Part shown: in pieces, positions 53,203-61,823 of the stretch
How positions within the stretch are numbered: the first letter of the stretch is position 1
How the letters are laid out: each line of letters begins with the position of its first letter
Origin: Alphaproteobacteria bacterium
GTDB taxonomy: Bacteria; Pseudomonadota; Alphaproteobacteria; JAEULC01
Direction of reading: 5' to 3'
DNA: 64,000 nt
Assembly (NCBI GenBank): GCA_020851015.1
Contig: JADZDN010000171.1
Coordinates: 11,586 to 75,585 of the forward strand
Notes under the pieces: generated by a model
What the model was told of the DNA's origin: nothing
Database searches by the model: none
The model's input: only the letters and a program-made list of their open reading frames with translations
Translations under genes and position numbers: made by a program

Positions 53203-54144
53203 CTAGTGTCCGGCCTGCTGTTTGCCGTCGGGCTCTTCCGCCACGGCGCCGACGCTGCGTGCGAATAGGGCAAGCTCCCGTCTCAGGTGGGTTTCGAAAT
53301 CCTCGAGCAGCAGCATGGGTCGCTTGCGCCGCGGCGAAAGCAGCCAGACGCTGAAGGTCATGCGTGGCGTGAATGGCCGCATGACGACGCGATCGTCGCG
53401 GTGGTCGTAAACGGTCATCGGGTCGATCACCGACACGCCGGCGCCCCTGGCCACCAGGGCATAGGCGGCCTCCGACTGGCCGGTTTCGATCTGGATGCGC
53501 CGGGGAATCTGCGCGTCGTCGAAAATCTTGTCGATGAAGACCCGCGAATAGTCCTGGCGGCCGAGCGAGATGAAGCGTTCGCCCGCCAGGTCCTTCGCGG
53601 CGATGGTCGCGAGCCGCTCCAACCGATGGCCGCGCGGCAGGATGCAGATGGCGGGCAACGCATGCAGGTGCCTGCTGTCGACCTCCTCGCGGTCGCCCGG
53701 GATGATGCTGAGCCCCAGGTCGATGTGCTGCGACGCGATGGCGTCGATCAGGCTGCGCGAGCGCATGCTCTCCAGGCGAAACCGCACCTCCGGCCGGTCG
53801 TGGCAATAGCCGGCCACGATCTCCGGCAGCAAGCGCTTGGCCATCGCGGGGAAGGAGCCGAGATTGAGGACCCCCCAGTTGAGCTCCCGCAGGGCGGTTG
53901 CCACCCGCGCCACGCGTTGCACGCCCGTGAAGAGCTGCTGCACCTCGGCAAGCAGGGCATCCGCTTCGCGCGTCGGCTGCAGCCGCCCCGTTTCACGTGA
54001 AAACAGCGCGAAGCCGCAGCTTCGCTCGAGCTGTGCGATGAGCTGGCTGACGGCAGGCTGCGAGACGTTCAATGACTGCGCGGCGCGCGTGACCGTGCCG
54101 GCCGCCATGACGGCGCGAAACGCTTCCAATTGCCGGACATTCAT
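53203..54144 (-). CDS. LysR-family regulator
   Basis: 313 residues from ATG 54144 (an ATG at 54159 would add 5). The HTH reads TVTRAAQSLNVSQPAVSQLIAQLE, followed by a substrate-sensing domain with GVSVIDPMTV. It is divergent from the third amino-acid importer operon at 54275, which it probably controls. A TATAA-N7-TTATA palindrome lies 17 bp upstream of its start. Confidence 0.86.
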   Translation of the reverse strand: MNVRQLEAFRAVMAAGTVTRAAQSLNVSQPAVSQLIAQLERSCGFALFSRETGRLQPTREADALLAEVQQLFTGVQRVARVATALRELNWGVLNLGSFPAMAKRLLPEIVAGYCHDRPEVRFRLESMRSRSLIDAIASQHIDLGLSIIPGDREEVDSRHLHALPAICILPRGHRLERLATIAAKDLAGERFISLGRQDYSRVFIDKIFDDAQIPRRIQIETGQSEAAYALVARGAGVSVIDPMTVYDHRDDRVVMRPFTPRMTFSVWLLSPRRKRPMLLLEDFETHLRRELALFARSVGAVAEEPDGKQQAGH

Positions 54145-54161
54145 ATCGACCGTCGCCACGT

Positions 54162-54178
54162 TATAAGAAAGTTTTATA
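54162..54178. promoter_or_regulatory. Candidate LysR operator (TATAA-N7-TTATA)
   Basis: An interrupted palindrome with 5-bp arms in the 130-bp gap between the divergent LysR gene and the binding protein at 54275. It satisfies the general T-N11-A pattern of LysR binding sites. Confidence 0.5.
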
Positions 54179-54274
54179 CTGGACGGAACTTTTCCGATTG
54201 GACGTTATGCCCTGTCCTTTCTAGCCTTGCAATCCGAAGGCGCACGGTGGCACCGGAATGCAGTGGGGGAATCA

Positions 54275-55114
54275 ATGTCGCTTCGCTCGAACCTGTTCTT
54301 GAGGACGGCCGTTTTCGCATCGCTTCTCGGGGTCGCGCTGGTGGGTCCCGCCTTGGCGGACCAGCTTCAGAAGGTGAAGGAGCGCGGGAAGCTGGTCGTT
54401 GGCATCCGCAATGACTACGTGCCCTTCGGGTATCTCGACGGCGACGGCAAGAACGTGGGTTACGAGGTGGATCTGGCGCGCTTCGTCGCCAAGGATTTCT
54501 TCGGGTCGGAGACGGCGATCGAATTCGTTCCGGTGGTTGCATCGAACCGGATCGAGTTCCTCAACGCCGGCCGCATCGACGTCATTTTCGCCACGCTTGG
54601 CGTGACCGCCGAGCGCGGGAAGGTCATCGATTTCACCGAGAAATACTACAACATGGCGGGCATGATCCTGCTGGCGCCGAAGGAAGCGACCTACAAGAGC
54701 TGGGACGAGATCCGCGGCAAGAAGATCTGCGGCAGCCAGGGAAACCTCTACAACCGCATGCTGACCGAGAAGCTCGGGGCTGATCTGGTGCTGTTCCCGA
54801 ACACGGCGGAAATCTACAACGCCTTCCAGGGCGGCCGCTGCGATGCGATCGCCTATGACGGACCGAACCTGAACATGAAGGTTCAGGAGGAGGGGTGGAA
54901 GGACAAGTACAAGATCGCGCTCGAGACGATCGACTACGTGCCGATCTCGGGCGGGGTACGCAAGGGCGAGCCCGAGTTCCTGGATGCCGTCAACAAGGCC
55001 ATTCTGAAGGCCGAGGCGGCCGGGTTGATGACCTCCGGCGAGGTCAAGTACCACCTCGGCACGAGCGACTACGTCAAGCAGCGCGCCGAGGAAGCGAAAA
55101 CGAAGGTGAAGTAG
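54275..55114 (+). CDS. Periplasmic amino-acid-type binding protein (family 3)
   Basis: 279 residues from ATG 54275 (GGGGGA ribosome site just upstream); the longer frame from 54227 would bury the signal peptide. Sec signal, cleavage near ALA-D. Segments LVVGIRNDYVPFGYLD, RIEFLNAGRIDVIFATLG and GRCDAIAYDGPNL match the family. First gene of a five- to six-gene unit with two permeases, an ATPase, a D-2-hydroxyacid dehydrogenase and an RraA-like protein. A hairpin follows the stop. Confidence 0.87.
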   Translation: MSLRSNLFLRTAVFASLLGVALVGPALADQLQKVKERGKLVVGIRNDYVPFGYLDGDGKNVGYEVDLARFVAKDFFGSETAIEFVPVVASNRIEFLNAGRIDVIFATLGVTAERGKVIDFTEKYYNMAGMILLAPKEATYKSWDEIRGKKICGSQGNLYNRMLTEKLGADLVLFPNTAEIYNAFQGGRCDAIAYDGPNLNMKVQEEGWKDKYKIALETIDYVPISGGVRKGEPEFLDAVNKAILKAEAAGLMTSGEVKYHLGTSDYVKQRAEEAKTKVK

Positions 55115-55115
55115 C

Positions 55116-55140
55116 GGCGCGCCGCCGGCGCCGCCGCGCC
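55116..55140 (+). promoter_or_regulatory. Intercistronic hairpin after binding-protein gene
   Basis: GGCGCG (55116-55121) can pair with CGCGCC (55135-55140), with additional GC-rich internal pairing possible. It starts 2 bp after the stop codon and precedes the permease at 55226 by 85 bp. Very GC-rich, no T-run. Confidence 0.4.
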
Positions 55141-55225
55141 ACATGCTCCGCTGCGCCAGGGATGATGTCGCGAGACTGCGGGGCCCTGCCAGGGCACGCG
55201 CAGACAGCGGCATGGACCCCGCGTC

Positions 55226-55942
55226 GTGACCCTCGACTATAGTTGGCTCGCCGATCCCCTATACCAGCACTGGCTGCTGCGCGGCATCGGCACGACGATC
55301 CTGATGAGCTGCCTTGGCATCGTGCTGATGTTCTGCATCGGCGTCGCCGGGGCGGCCTGCCTTCACTTCCGCGTCCCCGCGCTCGGCACGATCGTCACCG
55401 TCCTGGTCGAGTTGTTCCGCAACACGCCGCCGCTGGTCCAGCTGTTCTTCCTTTACTTCATGCTTTCCGAGGTGGGCCTGAAGCTGACGGACCCGACGAC
55501 CGGCCGATCGGTGCCGCTGTTCACCGGGTTCACCTGCGTCGTGCTTTCCCTGGGGCTCTACAACGGCGCGGTGGCGGTCGAGATCGTGCGCTCGGGGCTC
55601 CTGGCCGTGCCCGTCCAGACGGTCGAGGGCGCGCGCGCATTGGGCTATTCCCGGCTCCAGACGTTCCGGTACGTGGAGCTGCCCATGGGCCTGCGCCTCA
55701 GCGTTCCGGCGATGACCAACAATATCGTCAGCCTGATCAAGACCTCCTCGCAAGCCGCCCTGGTTGCGGTCGCCGACATCATGTACGGCGCCACGCAGAT
55801 CATGGTCGAGACCTTCCGCAACCTGGAGGTGATGCTGTTGATCTGGGCGCTCTACATCGTGATCGCCAGCCTGTCCGTGGTCGCGGTCCGCTGGGTCGCC
55901 TCGCGCTTTCGCATGCCGGGCTACGGCGCGCGAATATCATGA
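55226..55942 (+). CDS. Amino-acid ABC importer permease (GTG start)
   Basis: 238 residues starting at GTG 55226 (TLDYSWLADPLYQHWLLRG, the family-like N-terminus). About five membrane helices; coupling loop EGARALGYSRLQTFRYVELP. Its stop overlaps the next start (ATGA at 55939-55942). Confidence 0.85.
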   Translation: MTLDYSWLADPLYQHWLLRGIGTTILMSCLGIVLMFCIGVAGAACLHFRVPALGTIVTVLVELFRNTPPLVQLFFLYFMLSEVGLKLTDPTTGRSVPLFTGFTCVVLSLGLYNGAVAVEIVRSGLLAVPVQTVEGARALGYSRLQTFRYVELPMGLRLSVPAMTNNIVSLIKTSSQAALVAVADIMYGATQIMVETFRNLEVMLLIWALYIVIASLSVVAVRWVASRFRMPGYGARIS

Positions 55943-56742
55943 CCAGCGAGTGGAGAGCCTTCGTCTTCGGTTTTGTTGGCGTCAGCGCGGTGCTCGCGCT
56001 GCTGCTCGTGCTCGTCTACGGCGGCGGGACGAGCGTCGCGCTGGCCGCGCTGGCGCGGCGAACGCCCCTCATCCTGAGCGGCAGCCCGGACTTCAGTCGC
56101 ATCGACGGCGGCTTTGCCGCCAACATCATCATCAGCATCTGGTCGATGGCGGTCGCGGCGGTCACCGGGGTAGCGCTCGGTACCGGCCTGATCGCCCAAT
56201 CGGCCGCCGTGCGGGCTCCAAGCGAGTTCATCATGAACATTCTGCGGAACTCGCCTTGGCTCGTCGTCCTCTACGCCATGCTCTACCTGCTGCCCTTCGA
56301 GATCGATGTCTTCCGCGTGACGGTTTCCTTGTCGCCGCTCGTGAAATCGGTGATCGGCCTCGCCTTTCCCGTCACCGCCAATATCGCCGAGGTTTTCCGC
56401 GGCGGCGTCGAAGCGATACCGAGCGGTCAATGGGAATCGGCGCGCTCGCTGGGCTATCGGCGCCTGCAGATCCTGCGATACGTCATCGTGCCCCAGGCCC
56501 TGCCGATCATGATGCCGAACCTGATGACCGTCTATGCCATGCTGTTCATTGGCACGAGTCTCGTGGTCGTCACCGGCACCAACGACGTCCTGTCGATCGC
56601 GCGAACGGTCATCGGCAGCGACGGGGCCGGCTTGGCCACGGCGGTCTACATCTACGTCCTGTTCCTGTTCTTCCTGTTCGCCTTTCCCATTGCCATCACG
56701 ACGCGCTGGCTCGAGCGCCGCGTACGGGAACGCAGCGCATGA
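55939..56742 (+). CDS. Amino-acid ABC importer permease
   Basis: 267 residues from the overlapping ATG 55939. About six membrane segments; coupling loop ESARSLGYRRLQILRYVIVPQA. The N-terminal helix plus about 60 residues before the core make it longer than the average family member, as seen in some GltK-like proteins. The stop overlaps the ATPase start at 56739. Confidence 0.85.
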   Translation: MTSEWRAFVFGFVGVSAVLALLLVLVYGGGTSVALAALARRTPLILSGSPDFSRIDGGFAANIIISIWSMAVAAVTGVALGTGLIAQSAAVRAPSEFIMNILRNSPWLVVLYAMLYLLPFEIDVFRVTVSLSPLVKSVIGLAFPVTANIAEVFRGGVEAIPSGQWESARSLGYRRLQILRYVIVPQALPIMMPNLMTVYAMLFIGTSLVVVTGTNDVLSIARTVIGSDGAGLATAVYIYVLFLFFLFAFPIAITTRWLERRVRERSA

Positions 56743-57494
56743 CAAGCTCCGTGTCCTCCCGTCCGTTCATCGAGATGCGCGACGTCTGCAAGTCCTTCGG
56801 CGCGGTTTCGGTGCTCAATGGGGTAACCCTTTCCGTGAAGGACGGCGGCGTCGTCTGCATCATCGGCCCATCGGGGTCCGGCAAGTCCACGTTGCTTCGC
56901 TGCATGAATGGGCTGACGCCGATCGACAGCGGCACGATTCGCATCGGCGATTTCGCCGTCGAGACGCTGAAGACGGACCGCGAGCTGATCCCGCTGCGCC
57001 ATCAGGTGTCGATGGTTTTTCAGCAATACAATCTATTTCCGCACCGCAACGTACTGACGAACCTCACCATGGCCCCGATCCAGGTGCTGGGCGAAGATCC
57101 GCGCGCGGTACGCGAGCGCGCGCTGGCGCTCTTGGCCAAGGTCCGGCTGACGGGGAAGGAGAAGGCCTTTCCGGGAGAGTTGTCCGGCGGCCAGCAGCAA
57201 AGGGTGGCGATCGCGCGCGCCTTGGCGATGCAGCCGCGCGCGATCCTGTTCGATGAAGTGACGGCGGCGCTGGACCCCGAGATGGTGAGCGAAGTGCTGA
57301 ATGTCATCCGCGATCTCGCGCGCGAGGGCATGACGTGCGTGCTCGTCACCCACGAGATGCGATTCGCCGAAGAGGTCGCCGACGAGGTTTTCTTCACCGA
57401 TCGCGGGGTGATCGTCGAGCATGGTGCGCCGCGCGAGCTGTTTCACGCCCCGCGCGATCCCCGGCTGCAGGCTTTCCTGGAAAAGGTTCTTTGA
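56739..57494 (+). CDS. Amino-acid ABC importer ATPase
   Basis: 251 residues. Walker A GPSGSGKS, signature LSGGQQQR, Walker B AILFDEV (the usual DEP proline is Val, DEVTAALDPE, a tolerated variant), switch His in VTHEMRFAEEV. Follows the permease with ATGA overlap and precedes the dehydrogenase by 11 bp, so all are co-transcribed. Confidence 0.86.
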   Translation: MTSSVSSRPFIEMRDVCKSFGAVSVLNGVTLSVKDGGVVCIIGPSGSGKSTLLRCMNGLTPIDSGTIRIGDFAVETLKTDRELIPLRHQVSMVFQQYNLFPHRNVLTNLTMAPIQVLGEDPRAVRERALALLAKVRLTGKEKAFPGELSGGQQQRVAIARALAMQPRAILFDEVTAALDPEMVSEVLNVIRDLAREGMTCVLVTHEMRFAEEVADEVFFTDRGVIVEHGAPRELFHAPRDPRLQAFLEKVL

Positions 57495-57505
57495 GGACGC
57501 GATCG

Positions 57506-58558
57506 ATGCCACCGCTCAGGATACTCGTTCCCGATGCCCATTTCCGCGACGTCGACATCGAACGCGGGATTACCGGGGACCGCTTCGTCTACGAGGTTTT
57601 CGACGAGACGGCGCCGGACGCTATTCCGGAATCCGCCTGGCGCCGGTGCGACGTGGTCCTCATGTGGCACCGCATGCGGATTACGGCCGCGATCGCCGAC
57701 ATGCTGGCGGAGCGGTGCCGGTTGATCGTCCGCGTCGGCGTCGGCTTTGACAATGTCGATACCGCCGCTTGCGCGGCCAGGGGAATTCCGGTGTCGAACG
57801 TGCCGAATTATGGCACGACCGAGGTCGCAGACCATGCGCTCGCGCTGCTACTCCATCTGGTCCGGGGAATCGGCAGCTATCAGGCGCGGCTGAAGGCGGA
57901 CCTTCACCGTGGCTTCGTCGCCGAGAACGTGCCGGTGGTCCGGCGCATCCGGGGCGCCACCTTCGGCGCCGTCGGCATGGGCCGAATCGGCACGGCGGTC
58001 GCCCGTCGCGCGGGCGGCTTCGACATGAAGGTGATCTATTTCGATCCCTATCTGCCGGAGGGACATGACCTGGGGTTGGGACTCGAGCGGGTACGATCGC
58101 TGGAAACCCTGCTGGGCCGATCGGACTTTGTCAGCCTGCATGTCCCGCTGAACGACGAGACGCGCAACATGATCGATGCCGCGCGCCTGTCGCAGATGAA
58201 GCAGGGGAGCATCCTGATCAATGTCGCCCGCGGCGGGCTGGTCGATGTCGACGCCGTCGAGAGCGCGCTGCGCGGCAACCGTCTTGCGGCCGCCGCGCTC
58301 GACGTCCTGCCGCGGGAGCCGCCCGTGCCGGCCGCCGGCCTGCTCCAGGCCTGGCAGCGGGACGAACCTTGGCTTGCCGGACGGTTCGTCGTGACACCGC
58401 ATGCCGCGTTCTATTCGGAAGCGGGCTTCGTCGACATGCGCACGTTTTCGGCCGAGATAATCGTCGAGTACTTCGACAACGGCCGCCTGCGCAACAACGT
58501 GAACCCCGGCTGGCGGGACAACGCGCGCCCGAAAGCCCCTGTCTTGGCCGCAAGCTAG
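57506..58558 (+). CDS. D-2-hydroxyacid dehydrogenase (NAD-binding)
   Basis: 350 residues. Rossmann nucleotide site GMGRIG (G157, G159, G162) with a following acidic Asp180 favouring NAD. The catalytic triad is visible: R242 (VARGGLVD), E271 (LPREPP) and H299 (TPHAAFYSE). Members interconvert D-2-hydroxy acids and 2-oxo acids; CtBP-like members share this form. Its place right after an importer ATPase suggests it acts on the imported compound or its 2-oxo acid. Confidence 0.87.
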   Translation: MPPLRILVPDAHFRDVDIERGITGDRFVYEVFDETAPDAIPESAWRRCDVVLMWHRMRITAAIADMLAERCRLIVRVGVGFDNVDTAACAARGIPVSNVPNYGTTEVADHALALLLHLVRGIGSYQARLKADLHRGFVAENVPVVRRIRGATFGAVGMGRIGTAVARRAGGFDMKVIYFDPYLPEGHDLGLGLERVRSLETLLGRSDFVSLHVPLNDETRNMIDAARLSQMKQGSILINVARGGLVDVDAVESALRGNRLAAAALDVLPREPPVPAAGLLQAWQRDEPWLAGRFVVTPHAAFYSEAGFVDMRTFSAEIIVEYFDNGRLRNNVNPGWRDNARPKAPVLAAS

Positions 58559-58607
58559 CGGCCGATAGCCACCATCCGTTCCCACCCTAGATTCCCGGAG
58601 CCCGGTC

Positions 58608-59270
58608 ATGGCCTTGCAGCGCTATCGCACCAACTTTCAACGATTGGCCGTAGACAAACTCGACGCCTGGCGGAAAATTCCCCCCGCGGTGGCCTCCGAC
58701 TGCATGAACCGCACGCAGTCGATGCAGGCGCGGATCAAGCCGGTGGCCGCGGGACTGTCGCTTTGCGGGCAGGCGCGGACGGTCCAGGTCATGGCGGGGG
58801 ACTGCCTGCCCATTTGCGAGGCGATCGCCACCGCCGCGCCGGGCGAGATCCTCGTCGTCGACGCGGGCGGCGTCGAGGATACGGCGGTGTGGGGCGGGGT
58901 GATGACCTTCGAAGCCGTGCTGCGCAAGATCGGCGGCGCGATCATCGACGGAGCGGTGCGGGACGTCGCCGAGATCCGGTCCAGCGGACTGCCGATGTTC
59001 TGCCGGGCCGCCGTGCCGCGCGGCCCGCATCATGGCTTCGGCGGCGTGGTCGACGGCCGTTTGTCGGTCGCCGGCGCCACGGTTGCGCCGGGTGATGTCG
59101 TGCTGGCCAACGATGACGGCGTGGTCGTGGTGCCCCTGGATATGTCCGACCAGATACTCGCCCTTTCCCAGGCCCATCTCGCCAAAGAAGAGAGCTGGAT
59201 TGCCGGCTTGAAGAGCGGCAGGTCGATCAAGGAGATTTTCGGCTTTCCGGAACCTTCGATCCTGCGTTGA
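58608..59270 (+). CDS. RraA-like / 4-hydroxy-4-methyl-2-oxoglutarate aldolase-family protein
   Basis: 220 residues. The family signature regions are GGVEDTAVWGGVMT, GGAIIDGAVRDVAEI and ANDDGVVVVPLD. The G-A-V-R-D sequence supplies the Arg and Asp that bind substrate and divalent metal in the aldolase members (RraA, the RNase E regulator, is a relative). The length and metabolic neighbours favour an oxo-acid aldolase or decarboxylase over an RNase regulator. Starts 49 bp after the dehydrogenase. Confidence 0.8.
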   Translation: MALQRYRTNFQRLAVDKLDAWRKIPPAVASDCMNRTQSMQARIKPVAAGLSLCGQARTVQVMAGDCLPICEAIATAAPGEILVVDAGGVEDTAVWGGVMTFEAVLRKIGGAIIDGAVRDVAEIRSSGLPMFCRAAVPRGPHHGFGGVVDGRLSVAGATVAPGDVVLANDDGVVVVPLDMSDQILALSQAHLAKEESWIAGLKSGRSIKEIFGFPEPSILR

Positions 59271-59361
59271 GCGCAGCCAACGGACAAGGACGGGCGGGGT
59301 CGGTCTTTCCCGCGTGGTGGCGTCAATGGCTGGCGGTCGCGTTGCCCGCGAATTCCGCGTT

Positions 59362-60561
59362 TCACGCGGTCGGCTGGGGGCCGCTCAGCATCGTCACGCC
59401 GCCAAGATCTTCGAGTCCGTTCACGCCCAGCAGCGCCATGTTCATTTCGATCTCGTTGCCCAGTATGTCGATCGCATGAGCGACGCCCGCCGCTCCGGCG
59501 ACGGCTGCCGCAAGCAGCATCGGCCGACCGACAAACACGAACGTCGCGCCCAGCCTTATCGCTTTCAGCACGTCCGACCCGCGTCGGATTCCGCCATCGA
59601 ACATGATGGCGAGGGACAGGTCCTGCTGGGCAATGCGCTCAAGCGCGTCGAGCGAGCTTGCCGCGCAGTCGATCTGCCGCCCGCCGTGGTTCGAAACGAT
59701 GATCCCGTCAGCGCCGGCCCTGTCCGCCGTCGCCGCGTCCTCGGGGGCGAGCACGCCTTTGACGACCAGGCGGCCCTTCCAGCGCCGGCGCAGCTTCTCG
59801 ACATGCTGCCACGACAGCGCATCGCGCTTGCCGATGTCGCGCACCAGCGTCGGCGAGAAGATCGGCGGGCCGCGCCCTGCATCCATGTTCTCGAAGCAAA
59901 GGCGCGCGCCGGCGAAATTGTCGCGCAACAGCACGCGCCACAGCCAGCCCGGCCGGGACAGTCCCTGCATCGCGATTGCCAGGTCGAACCTGAATGGGAA
60001 CTGGAACCCGTTGCGATCGGCGCGCTCGTGCTTGGGATGGACCGCCGTGTCGGCCGTGACGACGAGCGTGTCGAAGCCCGCCGCCTCGACCCGGTCGACC
60101 AGGGCCAGGATGCGGTCGACCTCGCCGGGGATATACGCCTGGAACCAGCTGGTCGTGCCCGCCGTCCGCACGCGTTCCATGGGCGTCAACGATGCCCCGC
60201 TCAGGATGAACGGTATGTCCGCGCGCGCCGCGGCCCGCGCCAGCGCGACGTCCCCGTCCGGCGCAATGAGCCGGCCGGCGCCCATGGGCGCTATGCCGAA
60301 AGGATAACGATAGGAGGCGCCAAACAGCGTGGTGCGCGCGGTCCGCCCGGAAACGTCGACCAGTACCCGCGGCAGGAAGGCGCGCTGCGCGAATGCGCGC
60401 AGATTGCGTGCGTGCGTTGCCTCGTCTTCCGACGCGCCGGCCACATAGTGATAGAGGGCCGGCGGCAAGATGCGGCGCGCGAGGGGCTCGAACTGCGCGA
60501 GGCTGGATACCCGCGCCAGGGCTCCCCGGCGCCTGGAGGGCGCGATCTTCAACGCATGCAT
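59362..60561 (-). CDS. FMN-dependent alpha-hydroxyacid oxidase/dehydrogenase
   Basis: 399 residues, TIM-barrel flavoprotein. FMN and catalytic residues are visible: YHYVAGASEDE near the N-terminus, VVKGVLAPEDA (FMN-contacting Lys), and the catalytic His in VSNHGGRQ, followed by FDGGIRRGSDVLKAI. Members oxidise L-lactate, glycolate, mandelate or related acids. Convergent with the RraA-like gene and possibly a partner of the D-specific dehydrogenase in hydroxy-acid metabolism. The N-terminal 20 residues are basic and may be a membrane- or export-associated extension. Confidence 0.86.
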   Translation of the reverse strand: MHALKIAPSRRRGALARVSSLAQFEPLARRILPPALYHYVAGASEDEATHARNLRAFAQRAFLPRVLVDVSGRTARTTLFGASYRYPFGIAPMGAGRLIAPDGDVALARAAARADIPFILSGASLTPMERVRTAGTTSWFQAYIPGEVDRILALVDRVEAAGFDTLVVTADTAVHPKHERADRNGFQFPFRFDLAIAMQGLSRPGWLWRVLLRDNFAGARLCFENMDAGRGPPIFSPTLVRDIGKRDALSWQHVEKLRRRWKGRLVVKGVLAPEDAATADRAGADGIIVSNHGGRQIDCAASSLDALERIAQQDLSLAIMFDGGIRRGSDVLKAIRLGATFVFVGRPMLLAAAVAGAAGVAHAIDILGNEIEMNMALLGVNGLEDLGGVTMLSGPQPTA

Positions 60562-60645
60562 GCCGGATCCCGCCTTCCGTCCGCAGCGGTGGTCACGTCG
60601 GTACCACGGGCCGAGGGATCACGCTAAGTACGGTACGCAGTTGGC

Positions 60646-60674
60646 CCCATCCAATAGATAATCGTTGGAATGGG
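60646..60674. promoter_or_regulatory. Interrupted palindrome between FMN dehydrogenase and fdsD
   Basis: CCCATCCAA and TTGGAATGGG (9-bp match allowing one bulge) separated by 10 bp. It lies 85 bp upstream of the FMN enzyme start and 80 bp downstream of the fdsD stop. It could be an operator of the former or a terminator hairpin of the latter; no T-run is present. Confidence 0.45.
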
Positions 60675-60755
60675 ATAATCTGCGCTTATGGCGGCGAAGG
60701 GAAGGACCGGCGCGGCCGGCCGCGGTGGCCCGAGGGCCACGAACTTGAGCGGCGG

Positions 60756-60980
60756 TCACCTGTCCGCGTGCACCCGCAATCCGCGCGTCGCCTGCAGCGC
60801 AACCGGGTCGAGACCGCTTCCGCCCGATTCGGCGATGGCGACGAGGCGGGCGCGCATCCGCGGGTCCCAGAACTTGACGATGTGGTCGCGCGTACCCGCG
60901 ACCGCGCGCGCCGCGTCGCCCGTTTTGAAGAATGTGGCGATCTGGTTGGCCATGTGCACGATCTTGTCGGCATCGCTCAT
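60756..60980 (-). CDS. fdsD: Formate dehydrogenase delta subunit
   Basis: 74 residues. MSDADKIVHMANQIATFF and VAGTRDHIVKFWDPRMRARL match FdsD, the small subunit that accompanies cytoplasmic NAD-linked, molybdenum-containing formate dehydrogenases (FdsABG). Its start overlaps the fdhD stop, and it is the terminal gene of the fds operon. Confidence 0.85.
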   Translation of the reverse strand: MSDADKIVHMANQIATFFKTGDAARAVAGTRDHIVKFWDPRMRARLVAIAESGGSGLDPVALQATRGLRVHADR

Positions 60981-61819
60981 GGCGCCACACCTTCCGGGTT
61001 CGCGTAGAGGGTAAATCGCTTGCCGCGGGCAAAGGCAGCCAACGTCAGGCCGCTGTCGTTCGCCAGCTCGATCGCGAGCGAAGTGGGGGCGGAGATTGCG
61101 GCCAGCAGCGGGAAGCCGGCCGTCACCGCCTTCTGCACCATCTCCATGCTGCAGCGGCTGGTGACCAGCGCGAAGCCGTCGCGCGGCCGGAGGCCCCGGA
61201 TCAAGGCGGCGCCGATCATCTTGTCCAGCGCGTTGTGGCGCCCGACGTCCTCGCGCAGCAGGATCAGCCGGCCGTCGCGGTCAGCTAGCGCTGCGGCATG
61301 CACCGCGCCGGTCTCGCGGTTGATCGTTTGCAGCCGCGGCAACTCGGCCAACGCCGCATCGATCGCCGCCGCGCGTATGGCCGGCATGGGGCGGATCGCG
61401 GGCAGGGCGCGCAGCGCTTGGGCGATGTTGGTGACGCCGCACAACCCGCAGCCCGTGCGCCCCGCCAGGTTCCGCTTCTGCCCGGCGATCGCCGTTGCGC
61501 GATGCGTCGGCACGCGGATCGAGACCTGGATGCCCCGTTCGAGCGGCGCGATGTCGACCCGCTCGATTTCGCGCGGATGGGCCACCATCCCTTCGGCGAT
61601 GCTGAACCCGACGGCAAAATCATGCAGGTCCGCCGGGCTCGCCATCATCACCACATGGCCGGTGCCGTTGTACGACAACGCGATCGGAACCTCGGCCGCG
61701 ATCAGGTCGCTGACCCGTTCCGGCGCATTGGCGGGGCGATAGCGCGCGGCCGGAACGCGCACGGCGGCCGGGCGGAGCCCGGGTTCTTCAGGCGGGCGGT
61801 CGGTCAGCGGCGCATCCAC
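60977..61819 (-). CDS. fdhD: FdhD sulfurtransferase for formate dehydrogenase
   Basis: 280 residues if GTG 61819 is used (a GGAG-type ribosome site lies just before it, and it begins 5 bp after the fdsA stop); ATG 61858 would overlap fdsA by 35 bp. The conserved CxxC is in GRTGCGLCGV, and REDVGRHNALDK plus SRCSMEMVQK are family hallmarks. FdhD transfers sulfur to the bis-MGD cofactor and is required for active formate dehydrogenase. Confidence 0.87.
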   Translation of the reverse strand: MDAPLTDRPPEEPGLRPAAVRVPAARYRPANAPERVSDLIAAEVPIALSYNGTGHVVMMASPADLHDFAVGFSIAEGMVAHPREIERVDIAPLERGIQVSIRVPTHRATAIAGQKRNLAGRTGCGLCGVTNIAQALRALPAIRPMPAIRAAAIDAALAELPRLQTINRETGAVHAAALADRDGRLILLREDVGRHNALDKMIGAALIRGLRPRDGFALVTSRCSMEMVQKAVTAGFPLLAAISAPTSLAIELANDSGLTLAAFARGKRFTLYANPEGVAP

Positions 61820-61823
61820 GGAC

